The notes below the pieces were generated by a model. The model had not been told where the DNA came from. It made no database searches and saw only the letters and a list, made by a program, of their open reading frames with translations. The position numbers were made by a program, and so were the translations under genes. A DNA stretch of 64,000 bases from Rhabdophis nuchalis (lineage: Eukaryota > Chordata > Lepidosauria > Squamata > Natricidae): the NCBI GenBank assembly GCA_039707465.1, contig CM077644.1:187860462-187924461 (forward strand), written 5' to 3'. Every line of letters starts with the position of its first letter. Position 1 is the stretch's first letter. This document shows, piece after piece, positions 44,471-57,238 of the stretch.

Positions 44471-45805
44471 ATAAATATAAATTGCGATCGACCGTAGAGG
44501 TAGGAGGAGAACCACCGTAAAATGGTGCCCTTCACCCCCAACCCCTCCAGTCGATGCAATAGGATACCATGGTCGATGGTATCGAAAGCTGCCGAGAGGT
44601 CTAATAGGACCAGGATGGAGGAACAACCCCCATCTCTGGCCCTCCAGAGATCATCAACCACCGCGACTAATGCCGTCTCGGTGCTGTGACCGGGCCGGAA
44701 GCCAGACTGGCGCGGGTCCAGATAATCAATTTCCTCCAGGTGACGGGGAAACTGTTGTGCCACCACACTCTCTACAACCTTCGCCAGAAAGTGAAGGTTG
44801 GAGACCGGACGGTAATTTGCCAACAATGCTGGGTCCAGGGAAGGCTTTTTGAGGAGGGGCCTCACCACCGCCTCTTTCAAGATGGTCGGCAAGAACCCCT
44901 CACTCAAAGAAGCATTCACAACTTCCTAGAACCAGCCTCGTGTAACCTCGTGTAGCATCCCAGGATGCCAGTACAAGCCAGGAGGGACACGGGTCCAATA
45001 AACATGTGGTAGCTCGCAGTTGCCCATGTAACCTGTCCATATCGTCGGAAGTAACAGAGTCAAACTTCTCCTACAAAGATGTCTCAAGACCTGCGTCCAA
45101 TAATCCCTCCAGACTACATTCGGTGGAGGCCAGTTCACTCCGGATCTGAGCGATTTTATCCTGCAGATACTCTCCAAATTCCTCTGCTCTACCCTGCAAC
45201 GGGGCTTCCCGCTGCCTCTGTTGAAGGAGGGAGCAGGTCACCCTGAACAGGGCGGCAGGGCAGTTATCTGCGGATGCAATAAGAGTGGCGCAATAATGGT
45301 GTTTGGCCACCCTTATCGCCACAAGGTAAGCCCTCACTTGGGCTCTTGCCTGTGTTCGGTCAGATTCGGACCGTGTGGATCTCCATCTATTCTCTAAGCA
45401 TCTCTTGTGGTGTTTCATCACCCTCAGCTCCTCGGTAAACCAAGGAGCCTGCGTGGCTCGTCGCCGCACGAGAGGCCGCAAGGGTGTGACCCGATCCAAG
45501 GCCCTGGCGGCCGCAGTACTCCATGCGGCCACAAGGTCCTCCGTCAGGGCATGGGTCAGGGTCACAGGCAATGGCCCAAGCTCCGTCTGGAACCTTTCGG
45601 GATCCATCAGGCGCCTGGGGCGGAACCACTTAGGAATATCTCGTTCCGCCTCCGGTGGGGTATGGCGGTTGGAAAGTCGAGCTGGAGAAGTGAGTGATCT
45701 GACCATGACAGGGGTATGATGGCTAACTCCCCTACTCCCAGATCATTTCTCCACTGGCCGGAGGCAAAAACTAGGTCTAGCATGTGCCCCCGGTGTGAGT
45801 GGGCA
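44471..45805 (-). pseudogene. L2 LINE endonuclease-RT part, antisense
   Basis: Read on the minus strand from 45805: GHMLDLVFASGQWRNDLG and LSWSDHSLLQLDFPTAIP (end of endonuclease), the linker ATQAPWFTEELRVMKHHKR, then RT up to [14 protein letters not shown] and [10 protein letters not shown] at 44471, where it stops abruptly against the tail of the sense copy. The RT palm second half and C-terminus are absent. Frames are broken at ~45177 and ~45080. Confidence 0.87.
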
Positions 45806-46008
45806 TGAGCATGCACAGTGACCAGATGATCGGCACGCATGCAGGTGCAGCAGTAACTTGCTGGCCAGCATGCATGCATGCACCAGAAACCAAAAGTTCA
45901 TTTTCTGGTGCACACATGCCCCCTGGGCAGCTCCTCTTCGTGTTCACAGCCCAGATGAGCACACGGATTCCTTTTGGCACTGAGTGCCAAAAAGATTCAC
46001 CATCACTG
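45806..46008. mobile_element. Non-autonomous hAT element, right part
   Basis: Ends 'cttttggcactgagtgccaa' and 'agattcaccatcactg', complementary in type to the left end at 39936. Contains 'gcatgcatgcatgcaccaga'. It continues the element interrupted at 40118. Confidence 0.7.
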
Positions 46009-46019
46009 AGATACACAAT

Positions 46020-46260
46020 CCTTCAAATATTTTGGTCCTGTGCCATTTAGGGTCTATAAATCATAAAGAGAATATTGAATTGTACCTGGATGCAAATCCC
46101 CAATACATACCAGGGCATGCTTATCACTTCCAATACTACTCATTTCTGGACCAGCTGAAGCTTCCAGGGGGGTCTTCAGTGAGGTGTAATATTGCCATGA
46201 GGTGATTAGGGCATGGGTGACCTTTTAAAAGGCGCAACTAGTACACCAGATGAAGCATGC
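46020..46260 (-). mobile_element. Decayed antisense L2 C-terminal fragment
   Basis: 'ctggaccagctgaagcttcc', 'gtcttcagtgaggtgtaa' and 'ggtgattagggcatgggtga' match the antisense block at 40.72-40.82 kb (LQLVQN, MGLPLRC, RLDYC). Old. Confidence 0.65.
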
Positions 46261-46518
46261 TCCTTTGAGGAGAATTTGTGATTGCATTATAATTTACATT
46301 TCTTAAATCAATTCACAATCCTGGATGTAAAGATTTGAGATTTTTGTGCAATTGAATCAGGAAAACTGTTTGCATATTGAATAAACTATGCCTATGCATA
46401 GAAAGCTGTTTACAAAGTTTGTGTACAAAGTTTTTTTTTTAAAAAATGGGTTAGGAAATAAACCAACATTAATTTAAAACAGGAGACATGAAAGAACCAA
46501 GAAAATAGCCAATTCAAT

Positions 46519-46592
46519 TATTTTTATTTATTTTTATTTTATTTTATTTTAATCACATTTATATCCCCCCCTTCTCCACAAAGGACCCAGGG
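46519..46592 (-). mobile_element. L2 3' UTR tail fragment, antisense
   Basis: TTTTA-rich tail followed by 'cacatttatatccccccc' and 'ctccacaaaggacccaggg', the complement of the L2 3' end. Confidence 0.75.
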
Positions 46593-46599
46593 CCTTATC

Positions 46600-49312
46600 C
46601 CAACTCTTGCTGTCATTCAAAATATGCATGTAACTGAATGACACCTTGCAGCAGCCTTCATAGTGGGAGGCTGAAGTTGCTTAGAAATGAAGATAGGTTT
46701 TTAGAGGAATGTGGGTTACTTTTCCTTGAGCATATCGGGTCAGTATATGCAGAAAAGCTTCATTCTACAAATTCACCATGTTTAATGGTGATTCATGAAA
46801 GAAAGCTGATTGAAAGATTCTTGTGTGGAAATTGCAGCCAAGAGCTGTTCCACTAATTTGTCCAAGGCCATGTACTGCTCTTATTTCAGACATTACATAA
46901 GCACTTGGACAGCATAAGGTGACACTTAAACTTTCTGGTGACCAGTCAAAGAGATAGTTCACAAACTAATGTGAGAAAATGTCATGGCAAGAAATATGGT
47001 CTTGAACATTTTGCACAAAACTGAAATGAAATGAAATGAGCCACAACAAAATGTAACTTTGTAATGTGTCAAAGTTCCATCCTCTCTTTAACATCTCTTA
47101 AAATATAATGTTACTTCATAATTAGCATTTCCAATGCTAATTATGGCAGATTAGTATTCCCACTGAACAATAGCTAAAATCATTAATATGGTGTCCAAGG
47201 CTTTCAGAAGTGTAGATGGCTGCAAAGCAGAGTTGTACAATTAATCTGAATCCAGTGGGTCTTCTACAATGTATTGCATGTTTATTTTTTTAAATAATTT
47301 CCTACATAGAGGAATAATATGTAAACAACAATTTTAACAATTTCCTACTAGAGGAATTATATATAAACAATAATTACAGCAGAATGTTTTTAACAGATGG
47401 AAACCCTGTCCAGAACATTGATTCTTATAAGTAAACCAGTCTATGACTAAGCTGTCTTGCCTATCCATTTGCATCTGATTGTTATTACATTTATAGAAAC
47501 CACCTCACTATCATTACTATTTGTGTCTTTCAAATTGCAACTCTGTGGGAAGAAGTCATAGTTCTGTGGGAAGACGTTTGCTGAATGCTTGGGCAAGTGC
47601 AGGGCTCCAGGATGTGATTGGTGGACTGATTGTGGAGGTACGCTGGGACAATGGTTAGAAAGGATTCCCCCAGAGGTGGTGATGGGTAGGGCAGTTTGGA
47701 AAGGGAGGGAAAGGGATGAAGATCAGGATTGTTTATAGACAGAGGGATGGGGTAGTAGAGACAAGCACTGGGCACCTGAAGCTCCTCAACAATTCTGGCC
47801 ACCTGCCCTTATTCCAGGAACCAAGTTGGATTCTTGGAGAACCTAACCTCCTGTCACTGTTAAATAACATTATGCCTTTAATAAATATATCCACATCCAT
47901 TATTTGATTGCAGATGAATGGGCAGACCAGACTTACATGATCAAAAACTGGAAAACTAGATCTAAAATGTTCTCTTGTGTGTTTCAAAGTTACCCTCAGT
48001 CACAACTCCACAAAGGGGAAACTGGAAGGCTCTGGAGGTAACTAATGATACTATTTTGTACATACCCAAGTGTAAGAACTTGTTCTTGAAGTTGAATACC
48101 AGGCAATTGCTGTATCATCCCCTTCCCAGGTGACATTTCCCCTTCAAGTTACTGGATTTAATTGATGGGATAAGGTGGTAGAAACAATCCTGATGTGGTC
48201 TAATCACCTTAGCTATGTCTTAGTTATCTCTGTCTGATACTTATCCAGAGAAGCTCCTTGGCTTATAAAGGTGTTCCAAAGGATTAAATTAAAGGATTCA
48301 AAATGATGCTGGTGAAAGACAGGTTGTGGATCTGGTCAGACATAAGTAAGAGCTATAGTTCAACCCTGCATTATGGAATAAGAGTAGTGAAATGAAAATA
48401 TTTCTCAGCTATTATTGTAGATGCAGATTACTATCATGCCTTTTTTTAAATCACCCATTATTTTGCAAAATATCTGGAAGAGAATATATCGTTACGACAA
48501 GCCGAATCATAAAATTTCCATTTTATTTTCATACAATTTTTATAGTCTCCTTGATATTCCCATGAAATGAATCAATCACATTGGTTTGAACATCCACAGA
48601 AAGCTTGATTTGTGAAATCAAAGAAAGAATCCATTAATTTACAGGGCATTTGGTCGAGGCTCACTAGTTGCCAAGCTCCAGCTGTTATTAAGTTTCTGAA
48701 TACAAAAATCTCAGTAGTAAATTAACAGCTGAACATGATTTGCAAATGTTATCTCAATTCTCAAGCCAAATCTCAGTGAATTTTTAATATAAATCTACAA
48801 TGTGAAAAGGAACAAGTTTAATGATAAATCTGCTATTACTATAAATGACTGGTGACATATTTCATACTGATAGGGCTCTGTGGAAGAAAAAGTACTTAAA
48901 TACCACTTATTTCAGACACATGTTCTTGTTCATATTATTGTTTAGAAAACTAAACAGTATTTATCTGATAGTTTAAGAGTTGCTTTCATAACAGCTTCTG
49001 ACCATTATTTATTATCATAGTATGGCGTACAAGTGAAGATATATGCTAAATCCTCAACAAGCACTCATCAAACTCTTTGAAATACTTTTTTTGAACATGG
49101 GAATTGTTGCAAAACACTCCAAAATAGTGAAGTGGAGAAGATTTAGCCCAGACATGCCAACTCAAAATGGCTGCCATTGTGGCAGAATTCTCTGGTCAGA
49201 ATTCTCCTGAATGGAAATTCAGGAGATTGTACTAAAACAGTAAAGAGCTCAGAAACATGTTTTTTTCCTTTGTGTTGTTGCTGTTCTCTGCAAGAATGTG
49301 TACTACTTTCTT
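46600..49312. other. No gene seen; one perfect small palindrome
   Basis: Unique-looking AT-rich DNA. A perfect 12-bp-arm palindrome cataattagcat / atgctaattatg with a 5-nt loop lies at 47117-47145. No exon is supported. Confidence 0.45.
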
Positions 49313-49360
49313 TTATACATACATACATACATACATACATACATGCATACATACATACAT

Positions 49361-49403
<43 letters not shown>

Positions 49404-49410
49404 TACATGC
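49313..49410. repeat. (ACAT)n-(ACAG)n compound microsatellite
   Basis: About 12 ACAT units followed by about 11 ACAG units. Frames across it encode His-Thr-Tyr/Ile and Asp-Arg-Gln repeats that are artefacts. Confidence 0.95.
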
Positions 49411-51650
49411 TTGCACATCAGGTATCTCCCAGTGGCATACAGAACAATATTAGTATGTCTATTAGATGATTTTAAGTGATTTTGAATGTATAAGTAATGA
49501 AAAATTATTAGGGTATATACAGTAAAACATTACAAACAGTGATCCTGTGGAGAACATGACATTTTAAATCCAAAGCAAGTGAATGTTTTCAGTATGCTAA
49601 AAGAACTCCTGCTGATTAGAAATGTGTGTGAAAATATTATATCCATACTTGAAACCAAGGGAGAACATTATAATACCATTTTGGGGGGGGGGGGGGAATT
49701 AAAGAACCTACCTGCTGCTGCTGCAAAGGAAGCTACAAAGGAACAAACATTATTAACTCATTAACCAAAACATTGCATATTTCAGGGATTAAAAATATTT
49801 CCCAAACCTAATTTACATACTTGTACACTGTCTACATTTGAAATGTACCTCACATTATACATACCAAGGAATAGGAGCAAGGTCTTAGCAGCATTTTTTT
49901 GGGCCAATTGCTAATGATATTTCAAAAGGTAAGAAGTCACTGTAAATGAGGAACCAAGAAATGTAAGCAAAGGCATTATCAGTTGAATGGAATATATAGT
50001 CTATAAGTAGGTGAGCTAAATATCTTTTGAGACATTCGCCTTTTCGTCGGCTGATGGACCTACATTTAATCCACCAATTTTCAACTCGATTAAACACTCT
50101 TTCCCACTGCATTAACCATTTTTCTTAGACAGGTATAGCTAACTCCTGAATCACAGGTCCTAAATTGACTCCCCCAGCAAGAAAAGTTCATATGGAACTT
50201 CCTTCTGAACAGCTGTTTTTACTCCATTGTTCATACATTTGCTGACCCTGTTTTGATACATCATTCTTTCCTTCTCAGTCAAGATTCAAGTTTAGATAAA
50301 ACTTGAGAATTTTTCTAAGACAAAGAGTAAATAAATGTCCTCTTGTCAAATCAACAAAAGCCTAGTTAGCTTCATCGTTTACAAAAGAGGGAAAAGAGAG
50401 ACAAAATTCATTGCTTCATTATTTAGTTCCTTTGGTAAACATAATTTCAAATTATTGTTACAGAATGATGTCATTATGGCTGTTCCAGATCTTGCAGCCT
50501 CCCATTTTGAATTCAGTGCAGCCTGAAAATGAAGAGCTATAAGTTTGGCAAGCTGTCCCAGCACATTATTTGTCCCACACAGTTAGGAAAATCATAAAAT
50601 GGATTCCAGGCATATGTAGCTAATTTCTATTTCACTCTTAGTTGTGTTTATAGCTATCCGCCACCCCCACCCCAAGATGAAATTTAAAAGATTTTCTGTT
50701 TGGGTAAGTGGGGAGTCTACATTTTTTTTTGCTAACACTAGAATTTAGCATTTACTCTTCAGACTTCAGAATCAAATTCATATTTATATTTTAAATTTTA
50801 TCATATTATATAGGAGTGAATTAATTGTTTATTAAACTAGTATATATATTTGAAAGAAAGACTCATGGAATTTGCACAAAAACTAGTTTCATATTTAAAT
50901 TTGAATTTGTTTATTTTTTACTTATATTACTATATTTTTTACTGATGAATTCTCAGAAAAGAAACAAGGACAATTCAAACCACATTCTAGAATGTAAACT
51001 TCTTGTCTTGCAATACAAACATTTTGCTTTGACCACAAGTCATGTCAACATTTGTTTGCATTCTTCTTAGATATTTATCTGGCCACAGCTGACCCGTTAT
51101 TTCTTTGTATTCAAAATTCAAGCTACTGTTTCAGACATCATGCAAAGTCAGCTTCTTATGTCTTCAGGGTGTCCTTTCCCATCCATGGCAACAGGCAAGC
51201 CAATTTCTCTTCATAAACTGCATTTACAGTTTCTAGAGGCATTTAAAATGTGGTATTTATGTGCCAGCCTAACAGATCTTTGTTGAGTAAACTGTTGTGT
51301 GGGAAATATCCACTTAAGTAAGGAACCAACACATTTGGAGATAGATAAAACGAAGTACATTTTATTGGCATGCTCAACTATAGTGATCACTGGATCCCTC
51401 AGGGATCCCAAAGTCCCCAAGGCTACAAGTTACATCCCTTCTGAAATGATACCTATGAATTGCAAAAGAGTGCAAGTTATAGTTCTTCTTTAAGGAAGGA
51501 ATGTGAAATCTGATAACAGCATGGGCGCATCTTACTATGGGGCGACCGAGCATTGCCACTACATTTTGGTTCTTCCAAAGAGACTTCAAGCCTGCCCTTT
51601 ATATTGATTCTAGTGCCTTCTAACATACATAATTTTCTTTATTGTCCCTA
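49411..51650. other. No gene seen
   Basis: Unique-looking AT-rich DNA with a run of 14 G at ~49683. The frames are short and unrecognised. Confidence 0.45.
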
Positions 51651-51655
51651 TACAT

Positions 51656-51786
51656 CACGGGTATCAAACTGGTAGCGTCACATTGCCATCATGTAACATA
51701 TTGTGATGTTTTTCCCCTTCGCGGAGTCGGGGTGGGCGTGACCTGCATGTGATGCATGTGGGCTGCCAGTGTGACACCCCTACTGA
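51656..51786. mobile_element. Short hAT-type MITE (family C)
   Basis: Termini 'cacgggtatcaaact' and 'cagtgtgacacccct'. The flanks ctatacat and gtatacat agree at 7 of 8 positions. Same family as 11380-11510 (shared 'catgtgatgcatg' and 'gggaaaaacatcac'-type core), opposite orientation. Confidence 0.8.
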
Positions 51787-51951
51787 GTATACATAGACTT
51801 CCTTCACACCAAGGAAAAGACAACAACCCAGTTTATATTATCTGTCTCCTTCCCCTCCAGGGTCAGTAAGCAGTTTGGGCTCGGTACACTTTGAAAACGA
51901 TTTGTAAGGGATTTGGAAAATGTGGGAATGTGACCCCAGGATTTTTTTAAA

Positions 51952-52016
51952 GCATCATCATCATGATCATGATGATTATCGTAATTATCACGATCATCAT
52001 CATTATCATCATAATC
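51952..52016. repeat. Imperfect (ATC/GAT)n tract
   Basis: ATC units switch to GAT units and back, giving a partly self-complementary tract. Confidence 0.85.
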
Positions 52017-52019
52017 TTT

Positions 52020-55000
52020 TTAAGCTTCTATTTAAGCCTGAAAATCAAAACACAGCTGTTTTAATGAATTGAGATTAAAGAGATGCTGTATTTTACTGTA
52101 ATTGTAAATGTCAGTTCATTTCTCCAGCTATGTACCCATAATGCTGCCACCTGAATCTCTCGTTCTGTAATAAGAATTTTCAACTTTAGAAATCTTAAAA
52201 AAACAAAACCCAATATAGACTTATAAATGGGCACCCTAAAACATGTGTACTGCATGTTTTCAATGGGATCCAGACCAGATGACCTGGTCAGGGAGAGGGG
52301 GCAAATAACTCACCTTTTCCTGGCAGTAGAGCTGGCCAATAGATATCTCCGAATCAATTTTTGCTATCTGAAGTTAAAAATTCAAGTAGCAGATTGAAAA
52401 AAAGGCCTTGATAAAAAAATTATATGTAGATATAATTATAATTATGCCCTCCTCCAAAAACCTGCATATATTACATAATACTGTTGTGTACAAAAAATAA
52501 TAATATAAATAATTATTTTTGAAATCAACATTAGAACCCTCCTTTTTAATTCTTTTTCTAATAGAACATTATTGGCATAGCTGCTGCTCACTTTAGTAAT
52601 AAGCCATTGTAACTGCAAAAAATGATTAGATTTTTTCATATCAGCTAGGGAAACCTTTTTTTCCAGCACAGCACATGGAGATACAGTATTTTGTCATTTT
52701 TCAACTTCAGTCTCAGCGTCTTCGTTTATGTTTTCAGAACTCAGGACAGATTGCATTTAAGTGATTTCTCCACACTAATTCCAAGAGAGTGACTAGTGGA
52801 TTCTTTCACTTTTAGCTACGTTATCCAAACACTCTTTCCCCCCTTTCATTGCACACAGAGTGCCTCTGAAGACAAACAGCTGGAAACCATGCAGTGTGTA
52901 TATATTATACTTCATACATTATTACTACCAGCTCCGTTAGCACACTGCATACTTTAACTAAATCCTCCTTCAACTGACACTTGTTAGAGTCTGGAATTCA
53001 GAGTGATCAGTTTTGTACTACCAATATCTGGAAACTGAATGTCGAAACGTGTGTTTGGAAGCACAATATGGATTACAATAGTTGAAGGTAATAAATACTT
53101 GTGCTTCATTTTATGAAGACGTAAACAAGTTGAGAGTGTGACATGACTATAATCCCAGCATTTGAAAATCATCAACATTAAGCCTAACTGCTTTAGCTTT
53201 TCATTAGCAATGGAAAAAATATGAAATGTAATTAAGTGTAAAAGCACTCATATAATGTATGGAAAGTGCTGCAAGTATCATAGAAATACCTTTATAAAGT
53301 AGGAAATTATGGATTATAGGAAAATAGTTTAACCAAAAATTAAGATGACAATTTTTTAAAGCTGCAACTCAAATGGATAACTTATTTAATGATTATTGTA
53401 TAGCCTTATGAGCTAACAATATCTGAGCATTCTACCTTCAGTTTAGATATGTTCATCTGTAGAAGTTTGAGAAATTATTTCTCTTTTGTCACAAAATCTA
53501 CTTTCACGTGTGTAAAAGACAGAAAACAAGCCAAATTCCACCAAATACATCCAGGCACAATCTAAACCTGGGACACTATTTTAAAAAAGCAAAGTGAAAG
53601 GGTGATAGATGATTTTAGTAGAATTTTTACAATTTATTTTGTCCACAATAAAACCTACCCCACCCACGGCTGCCACTGACATTGTGAATTGCTACCATTT
53701 TACTAATTTCACAATGGGCGCTATTTTGGTTGCACATTCACTTGCTTTGGTTATTTTCCTATTGGGAATTATATTTTAGTTTCTTGTTTTTATAAATTCT
53801 TAACCTTTTTATCCATTTCTTTCCTAAATTCCACTACTGTTTAAAGTTTGTAAACTGAGTAAATCAGTTCAGAATATATTTTGCTGTTTTCCTTGTCTGA
53901 GTTTTGCTCTTTTTTTCTATAGAAAAAAACTGCTTCTTTCTACTCTTGGTTAGGAAATAAAATAGACAATTTTATAACTCCATGTCTCATTGCTGCAATG
54001 TGATCTAAATGTATCTGATTTTGAAAATATTAATGGACTATCTGGAAAATTAAACTACATCAGAATACTTAATTCATGAACCAGCTTAACCAGATGCTAT
54101 TTATTCTTAAGGAGTTTTATCATTACCTGAAAGCAAAGCTGTTAACATAAAAAATAATCATCCATCTTTAGAAAACTGAATCGTTTCCTAATGTCTTCTA
54201 TACATTCCGTTAAGGAACATGTCCTTGTATTTCACAGCACAAGACTTCAGATCTTTTTGTGATGGTATTCTGACTCCTTGATGGTCCCAGTACAGCTTGC
54301 CACTACTTTTCTGACAGTTCGTAGGATGCTTACGTATGTTTTAGTTAATTGAATTTTGAAGGATAAAAAAAATGGGACTGATGTTGAATTATATCCTGAT
54401 GCTGATTTTATATACCATTTTTATACATTCTTTTGGTTAGTTTGATAGATACCTAAAATTGAGCTAAATAATAAGTAGAAGAAAACAAAAACTGCAAATG
54501 TCATGACTGATACATTTCAAGTATTACAAATGCCACATAATGCAGAACATATGATTTTTTTTAACATTCTGAAAAATATAATACCAGACAGGATAATCTG
54601 AAATTTGAACAGGTTTTTTAAAAAAATCCTATGGTTTCCTTGGGTGGAAAGGAAAGGAAAGGAAAGGACAGGACTAGCAGCACTGCTTGGAATTCCCATA
54701 TTATTATGTAATGTTACACAACAGATGCAGAAAAAAAGTGCTATTAAAGAAAAAAAATCCTACTAAAGAGTTCTGTAGTGTTATGAAAGTACAACATGCT
54801 TTCTATATTAAAAAAACTGTAGCAATTCTGTGTTGTTATTATTTTTCAGTTTTACAGACAGAATTTCACCAGGATTACCTTTATATACAGCAGGACCTTT
54901 GTGACTCTGGGCTACTCAACACCTGACAGATTTCAGGAGCATAATAGCAAAATTTCTTGGAATAATATCTATCCTATTAAATAAAACTTTAAGATGGGAA

Positions 55001-55865
55001 ATAATGGCAGTTACTATATCAACGCAATAATATAAAACTAAACTAGAATACGGTTGCCCATGATCTTATACTGAGGTTGCACATAAGAGTGGCAAATGTT
55101 TAGGCTCAACATTCTAGTTGCATTTATCCACTGGGCTTTGTTGGTAGATAGAATTTTTTTTTTTTAGAATCAATGAAATGTAATGTGTACAGTCAATACA
55201 AAAGTAAATAACTTATGAAAAACCACAGATTTTTCAGTTATGTCGATGGTTCATCACTAGAATGTCTGTCACCATGCTTGGGTCTTACCTGGTAGGAAAG
55301 CATTCTTAATTCAAGATTTTTCAGCTTCTCTCCCCGAGGTCAAGAGGTGCTGACATAATATCTCCAAAGTGTCCTGGGAAATAAAAACGGTGATGACAAG
55401 AGAATGGAAACAACTGGTAAGACAGAAAGATAAAAGAATGAGAGGCTGCTTTGTCAAAGTCACTTCCAAGACTTGGACATCTAATTAACACAAAATCATT
55501 TTCATCCAAAACCTTTGAAATTTTCTGTTTCTGAAAAGAAAATATACAGGTTTTTTTTGTTTTGTTTTCTGTTTTATAATCCTTTAAATTGAAAACATAT
55601 GCAAGAAGTTTATGCAATATCATGTGGAAGCCATTATGTGTGTCTTTAGTTTTCAGTTTGTGAAGCAAGTTCTGCACTCCTTTCATAAAATGTAAGGAAG
55701 AGGTTTTAAAGAACAGAACCTTCTCATAAAATAAAATAAGCTCTATACTTCTCAATATGCTGTGGTGAAAAGTATGGGCTGTGGGGAAGTAGGGGCTAGT
55801 ACAGTAAATCTTCAAATCTGAAGCTTCAGTCCTGTTAATGGTCTGAATATTTTAAAAAGTCCTTC
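52020..55865. other. No gene supported; longest repeat-free stretch
   Basis: AT-rich unique-looking DNA. A minus-strand open frame of 164 codons (55321-55815) has no motif I recognise and may be chance. A short GGAAA tract lies near 54645-54668. Confidence 0.45.
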
Positions 55866-55870
55866 TAGAT

Positions 55871-56005
55871 CAGTGTTTCTCAACCTTGGTAAGTTTAAGA
55901 CGAGTGGACTTCAACTCTCAGAATTCCCCAGTCAGCCATGCTGGCTGGGGAATTCTGAGAGTTGAAGTCCACTCGTCTTAAACTCGCCAAGGTTGAGAAA
56001 CACTG
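55871..56005. mobile_element. Palindromic hAT-type MITE (family A)
   Basis: A 135-bp nearly perfect palindrome from 'cagtgtttctcaaccttgg' to 'ccaaggttgagaaacactg', centred on 'cagccatgctggctg'. The outer 8 bp are ttctagat and acctagat (6 of 8). The terminus is the SPIN-like hAT type (CAGxGxTTCTCAAC). Confidence 0.92.
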
Positions 56006-56431
56006 ACCTAGATCATGGATCAAATGTCCTCAGTTTTGTTTGATCTACTTTATTTTTTATTAGAACTTTTGGATACATTAACCAGAGTCTGGAAGAAAAG
56101 GGATACACTGATGATCTGTGTAAGCATTCAACAGACAGAAAAAACTGCCATGCATCCTTGTTTATTTCTTTCTTTGCTAAATTACATGTTTAGCCCAAAG
56201 TATTCTTAAATGTGAGTACAACCATTAATGCAATCTGCAATCCTGCTTGATGAAGGCTCTGGATCTGTCTTTGGACTCAAGCAAGCAATTTCTTACAGAT
56301 TTTATTAGACCACTAGCTGTACCCAGCCATGTGTTGCTGTGGCCCAGTCTGGTTAAATGGCCAACCAATCTGTGTGTAGATCTACACCTGCACACACAAA
56401 CACGTACACACAACCACTGTATAACCCCCAA

Positions 56432-56563
56432 CCTACCTACCTACTGTATTTCTTCCTCTCTCCCTCTACCTACCTACCTACTGTATTTCCCCCCCTCTCT
56501 TTTTATCCCTCTACCTACCTACCTACTGTATTTTCCCTCTCTCTCTCTTTATCCCTCTACCTA
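56432..56563. repeat. Tandem repeat of ~50 bp, about three copies
   Basis: Each unit has 'ctctacctacctacctactg', then 'tatttc' and a CT-rich run. The third unit grades into the 80-bp array. Confidence 0.8.
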
Positions 56564-57238
56564 CCTCCTGGGACCAAAAATGGGCCACATGGGAGTGTGC
56601 CACCCCCTATGCCTTCTTTTGGGCCTAGTAGGCCTCCATGCAGCCTCCTGGGATCAAAAATGGGCCACATGGGTCTCTGCCACCCCGTGCCTTGTTTTGG
56701 GCCTAGTAGGCCTCCATGCAGCCTCCTGGGACCAAAAATGGGCCACATTGGAGTGTGCCACCTTCCATACCTAGTTTTGGGCCTAGTAGACCTCCATGCA
56801 GCCCCCTGGGACCAAAAATGGGCCACCTGTGAGGGTGCCACCCCCTGCATCTTGTTTTGGGCCTAGTAGGCCTCCATGCAGCCCCCTGGGACCAAAAATG
56901 GGCCACCTGTGAGTGTGTCACCCCCTGCATCTTCTTTTGGGCCAGGTAGGCCTCCATGCAGTCTCCTGGGACCAAAAATGGGCCACATTGGAGTGTGCCA
57001 CCCCCACACCTAGTTTTGGGCTTAGTAGGTGTCCATGCAGCCTCCTGGGACCAAAAATGAGGCACCTTGGAGTGTGCTACCCCTGCACCTTGTTTTGGGC
57101 CTAGTAGGCCTCCATGCAGCCTTCTGGGACCAAAAATGGGCCACTTGGGAGTGTGCCACCCCCATGCCTAATTTTGGGCCTAGTAGGTGTCCATGCAGCC
57201 TCCTGGGACCAAAAATGGGCCACAAGGGTGTGTGCCAT
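56564..57238. repeat. 80-bp minisatellite, about 8.5 copies
   Basis: The unit starts 'cctcctgggaccaaaaatgg', continues 'gccacatgggagtgtgccac' and ends 'ggcctagtaggcctccatgc'. Starts recur at 56564, 56644 and 56722 and about every 80 bp after. Because 80 is not a multiple of 3, all frames on both strands give cyclic repeat proteins, which are artefacts. Confidence 0.93.

Noticed and set aside
47570..48150. Possible LTR-like segment
   Set aside because: No TG...CA ends, target duplication, primer-binding site or retroviral coding sequence could be found.
55321..55815. Minus-strand open frame of 164 codons in unique DNA
   Set aside because: No signal, domain or family motif, and AT-rich 'FHHS/FSFQKQ' composition. 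In 64 kb read in six frames, one frame this long is plausible by chance. A protein search and conservation test would decide.
56564..57238. CRISPR-like array
   Set aside because: Units are contiguous with no unique spacers, and the genome is eukaryotic.
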